Shown here: piece after piece, positions 6,359-7,281 of the stretch
Layout of the letters: the number at the start of each line of letters is the position of its first letter
Numbering within the stretch: position 1 is the first letter of the stretch
DNA from: JBDSTZ01 sp039927975
Lineage (GTDB): Bacteria; Pseudomonadota; Gammaproteobacteria; Burkholderiales; Burkholderiaceae_D
Reading direction: 5' to 3'
Length of the DNA stretch: 7,281 nucleotides
Assembly: GCA_039927975.1 (NCBI GenBank)
Contig: JBDSTZ010000530.1
Location: 1-7,281, forward strand
Program-made: the position numbers and the translations under genes
The notes under the pieces: model-generated
The model's database searches: none
The model's input: the letters and a program-made list of their open reading frames with translations, nothing else
Told to the model about the DNA's origin: nothing

Positions 6359-6553
6359 CATAAATTGTTAGGCCGCACTTGCGGAGGAAATCCAGTTGGT
6401 ACGGATTTTCCACGCCTTCGGCAATGACACGCTGGCTTGAATTCTTCCCCATGCCAGTAATCGCGCTAACGATGACGCCATTGTTCTTTTAGAGCTGCCA
6501 TTCCTGACGAACGATTGATCGATCTTGATCACGTCGATCGGAAACTGCATCAT
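6345..6553 (-). pseudogene. Frameshifted fragment of an EAL-domain (c-di-GMP phosphodiesterase) gene
   Basis: The minus strand encodes two pieces of an EAL domain in different frames. The first, from 6553, reads MMQFPIDVIKIDQSFVRN, the conserved segment with the catalytic-region lysine and aspartate (KID). Near 6483-6490 the frame shifts by one base, and the second frame continues with GVIVSAITGMGK and RVIAEGVENPYQLDFLRKCG, which are the next conserved EAL strands including the AEGVE motif. Family resemblance stops at about 6374; the frame then runs into the inverted-repeat element and ends at TAA (6347-6345). The EAL motif itself and the DFGTGYS segment are absent upstream, and the QGY segment is absent downstream. 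This is therefore an internal relic of about 60 residues that cannot make an active enzyme. Confidence 0.8.
6367..6373 (+). other. Integron-type core heptamer (attC R'-like)
   Basis: GTTAGGC fits the GTTRRRY core consensus of integron attC sites exactly. It can pair (with one G-T wobble) with GCCTGAC at 6264-6270, which overlaps the preceding stop codon as is common in gene cassettes. Against this, the left heptamer deviates from RYYYAAC and no integrase or second attC is seen. A 7-bp match alone is weak. Confidence 0.25.
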
Positions 6554-6562
6554 GGGGCGTTC

Positions 6563-6576
6563 GTGTCATGTGACAC
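6563..6576. repeat. 14-bp near-perfect palindrome
   Basis: GTGTCA-TG-TGACAC has perfect 6-bp arms around a 2-bp centre. It lies about 10 bp outside the point where EAL similarity begins. It may be a regulator operator left from a lost gene or the end of a deletion; no gene now starts beside it. Confidence 0.4.
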
Positions 6577-6716
6577 TTGAAGCACCGGCAATCGATCATG
6601 CGCAACCCTGCCCGTGCAGAAGGTGGCGGTATTGACCGGGCACGAAAATGGCCAGTCGGGAAAATCGTGAGTGTGTGCAGACATGGAATTTTTCGGTTGG
6701 CCGAGGTCAGGCGTTC
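6577..6716. other. Spacer between EAL relic and tamB end
   Basis: I see no supported gene, RNA or terminator in these 140 bases. Short open frames on both strands have no ribosome binding site and no family resemblance. It is less GC-rich than the adjoining tamB and presumably contains the end of the tamB transcript, although no stem plus T-tract is visible on the minus strand. Confidence 0.45.
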
Positions 6717-7281
6717 TCAATCGAACGCCCACGAATACAGCACGTCGAACGCGGTGTTGGTCCCGGTTTGAATCTGCAGCGTGATGCGCGGATTGAGCTT
6801 GTAGCGCAGCCGCACCAGGCTTGACGCCGTGGTCGCACCCTGCTCGAAGCTCAGGTAAGCGCGCGACGAGATGCGCTTGCCCACCGTGACCACAGTACTC
6901 TCCAATCCCTTCGCCTGCGACAGCCCCAGTTCGTCCAGTCCAAGCGCGTTGGTCAGCTTCGACTGGAAGCCACCGCTGCCGCCTTTACCGCCCAGCAGCG
7001 CGCCGGCGGCCGCGCTCAGCACGCCGGCCTCGTTGCCCGAGGTCGCCTCCATCCCGTGTCCCAGCACCAGCCACGCCAGCTTCTCGCTGTCGGGCACCGT
7101 CGGCGTCGACACCAGCTTGGCGGCCGGCGCCAGCGCGGTGCCGCGTACTTCGACCCCGGCTTCCACATTGGTCTCGCTCAGCTGCTCGCCTTCCGGCCGC
7201 TTGCGCACCGCCAGGATGTTGAGCGAGGGGTTGTCGTACGGGCCGCCGAAGGTCAGCACGCCGCGCTCGATGCTCAGGCGC
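6717..7281 (-). CDS. tamB: Translocation and assembly module protein TamB, C-terminal part
   Basis: These are the last 187 or so residues of TamB; the gene continues beyond the right window edge and stops at TGA 6719-6717. TamB is an inner-membrane-anchored, periplasm-spanning protein that works with the outer-membrane protein TamA in outer-membrane assembly and lipid transport. The visible part is the DUF490/TamB C-terminal domain: a beta-rich stretch with LTFGGPYDNPSLNILAVRKR, then VEVRGTALAPAAKLVSTPTV, the highly typical DSEKLAWLVLGHG, a Gly/Ala-rich loop, and strands ending VLYSWAFD. The last part (TVVTVGKRISSRAYLSFEQG, LVRLRYKLNPRITLQIQTG) alternates polar and apolar residues as expected for membrane-facing strands. 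An apparent start GTG at 7259 is internal, because the same frame continues upstream with good family resemblance. High third-position GC marks it as native. TamA is not in the window. Confidence 0.93.
   Translation of the reverse strand, partial: RLSIERGVLTFGGPYDNPSLNILAVRKRPEGEQLSETNVEAGVEVRGTALAPAAKLVSTPTVPDSEKLAWLVLGHGMEATSGNEAGVLSAAAGALLGGKGGSGGFQSKLTNALGLDELGLSQAKGLESTVVTVGKRISSRAYLSFEQGATTASSLVRLRYKLNPRITLQIQTGTNTAFDVLYSWAFD

Noticed and set aside
6577..6771. Short open frames on both strands in the spacer before tamB
   Set aside because: They have no ribosome binding sites and no recognisable sequence; one runs antisense into tamB.
1..7281. CRISPR array, tRNA, rRNA or complete insertion sequence
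   Set aside because: No regularly spaced repeats, no tRNA-like or rRNA sequence and no transposase frame were seen on either strand.

Overview
The window is GC-rich DNA that reads like a betaproteobacterium of the Oxalobacteraceae type (Massilia, Duganella or Janthinobacterium are plausible). This placement is an inference from codon use, the tamB end and the gene set; no rRNA or other marker gene is present.

Left block (1-3468), very GC-rich. A small DUF1453/CcdC-like membrane protein is on the minus strand (82-579). It is divergent from a large plus-strand peptidase (774-3221) that closely matches the S9D glutamyl endopeptidase family, whose best known member is the plant plastid enzyme CGEP. 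Behind the peptidase lies a 59-residue gene (3289-3468) with a perfect Shine-Dalgarno sequence, encoding a proline-, histidine- and acid-rich peptide. It is easily missed because of its size.

Middle block (about 3469-6358), with visibly more A/T at third codon positions. After a non-coding stretch with several short hairpins comes a compact unit: a LysR-type regulator (3653-4627, minus), a divergent 100-bp control region, an Old Yellow Enzyme family flavin ene-reductase (4728-5831, plus), and an NTF2-like small protein (5883-6269, plus). The layout suggests that the LysR protein controls the two-gene operon, which would reduce electrophilic alkenes or similar compounds. The operon ends in a 96-nt inverted-repeat element that starts inside the last stop codon and can fold as a three-way junction. 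An integron-type core heptamer lies just beyond it.

Right block (about 6345-7281). A decayed, frameshifted fragment of an EAL (cyclic-di-GMP phosphodiesterase) domain is on the minus strand. Its homology stops at the core heptamer on one side and near a 14-bp palindrome on the other. A featureless spacer follows, then the C-terminal end of tamB (6717-7281, minus, cut by the window edge).

The genes are recognisable families. The least explained parts are the small proline-rich gene, the structured element after the ene-reductase operon with its adjoining EAL relic, and the hairpin cluster at 3485-3592.
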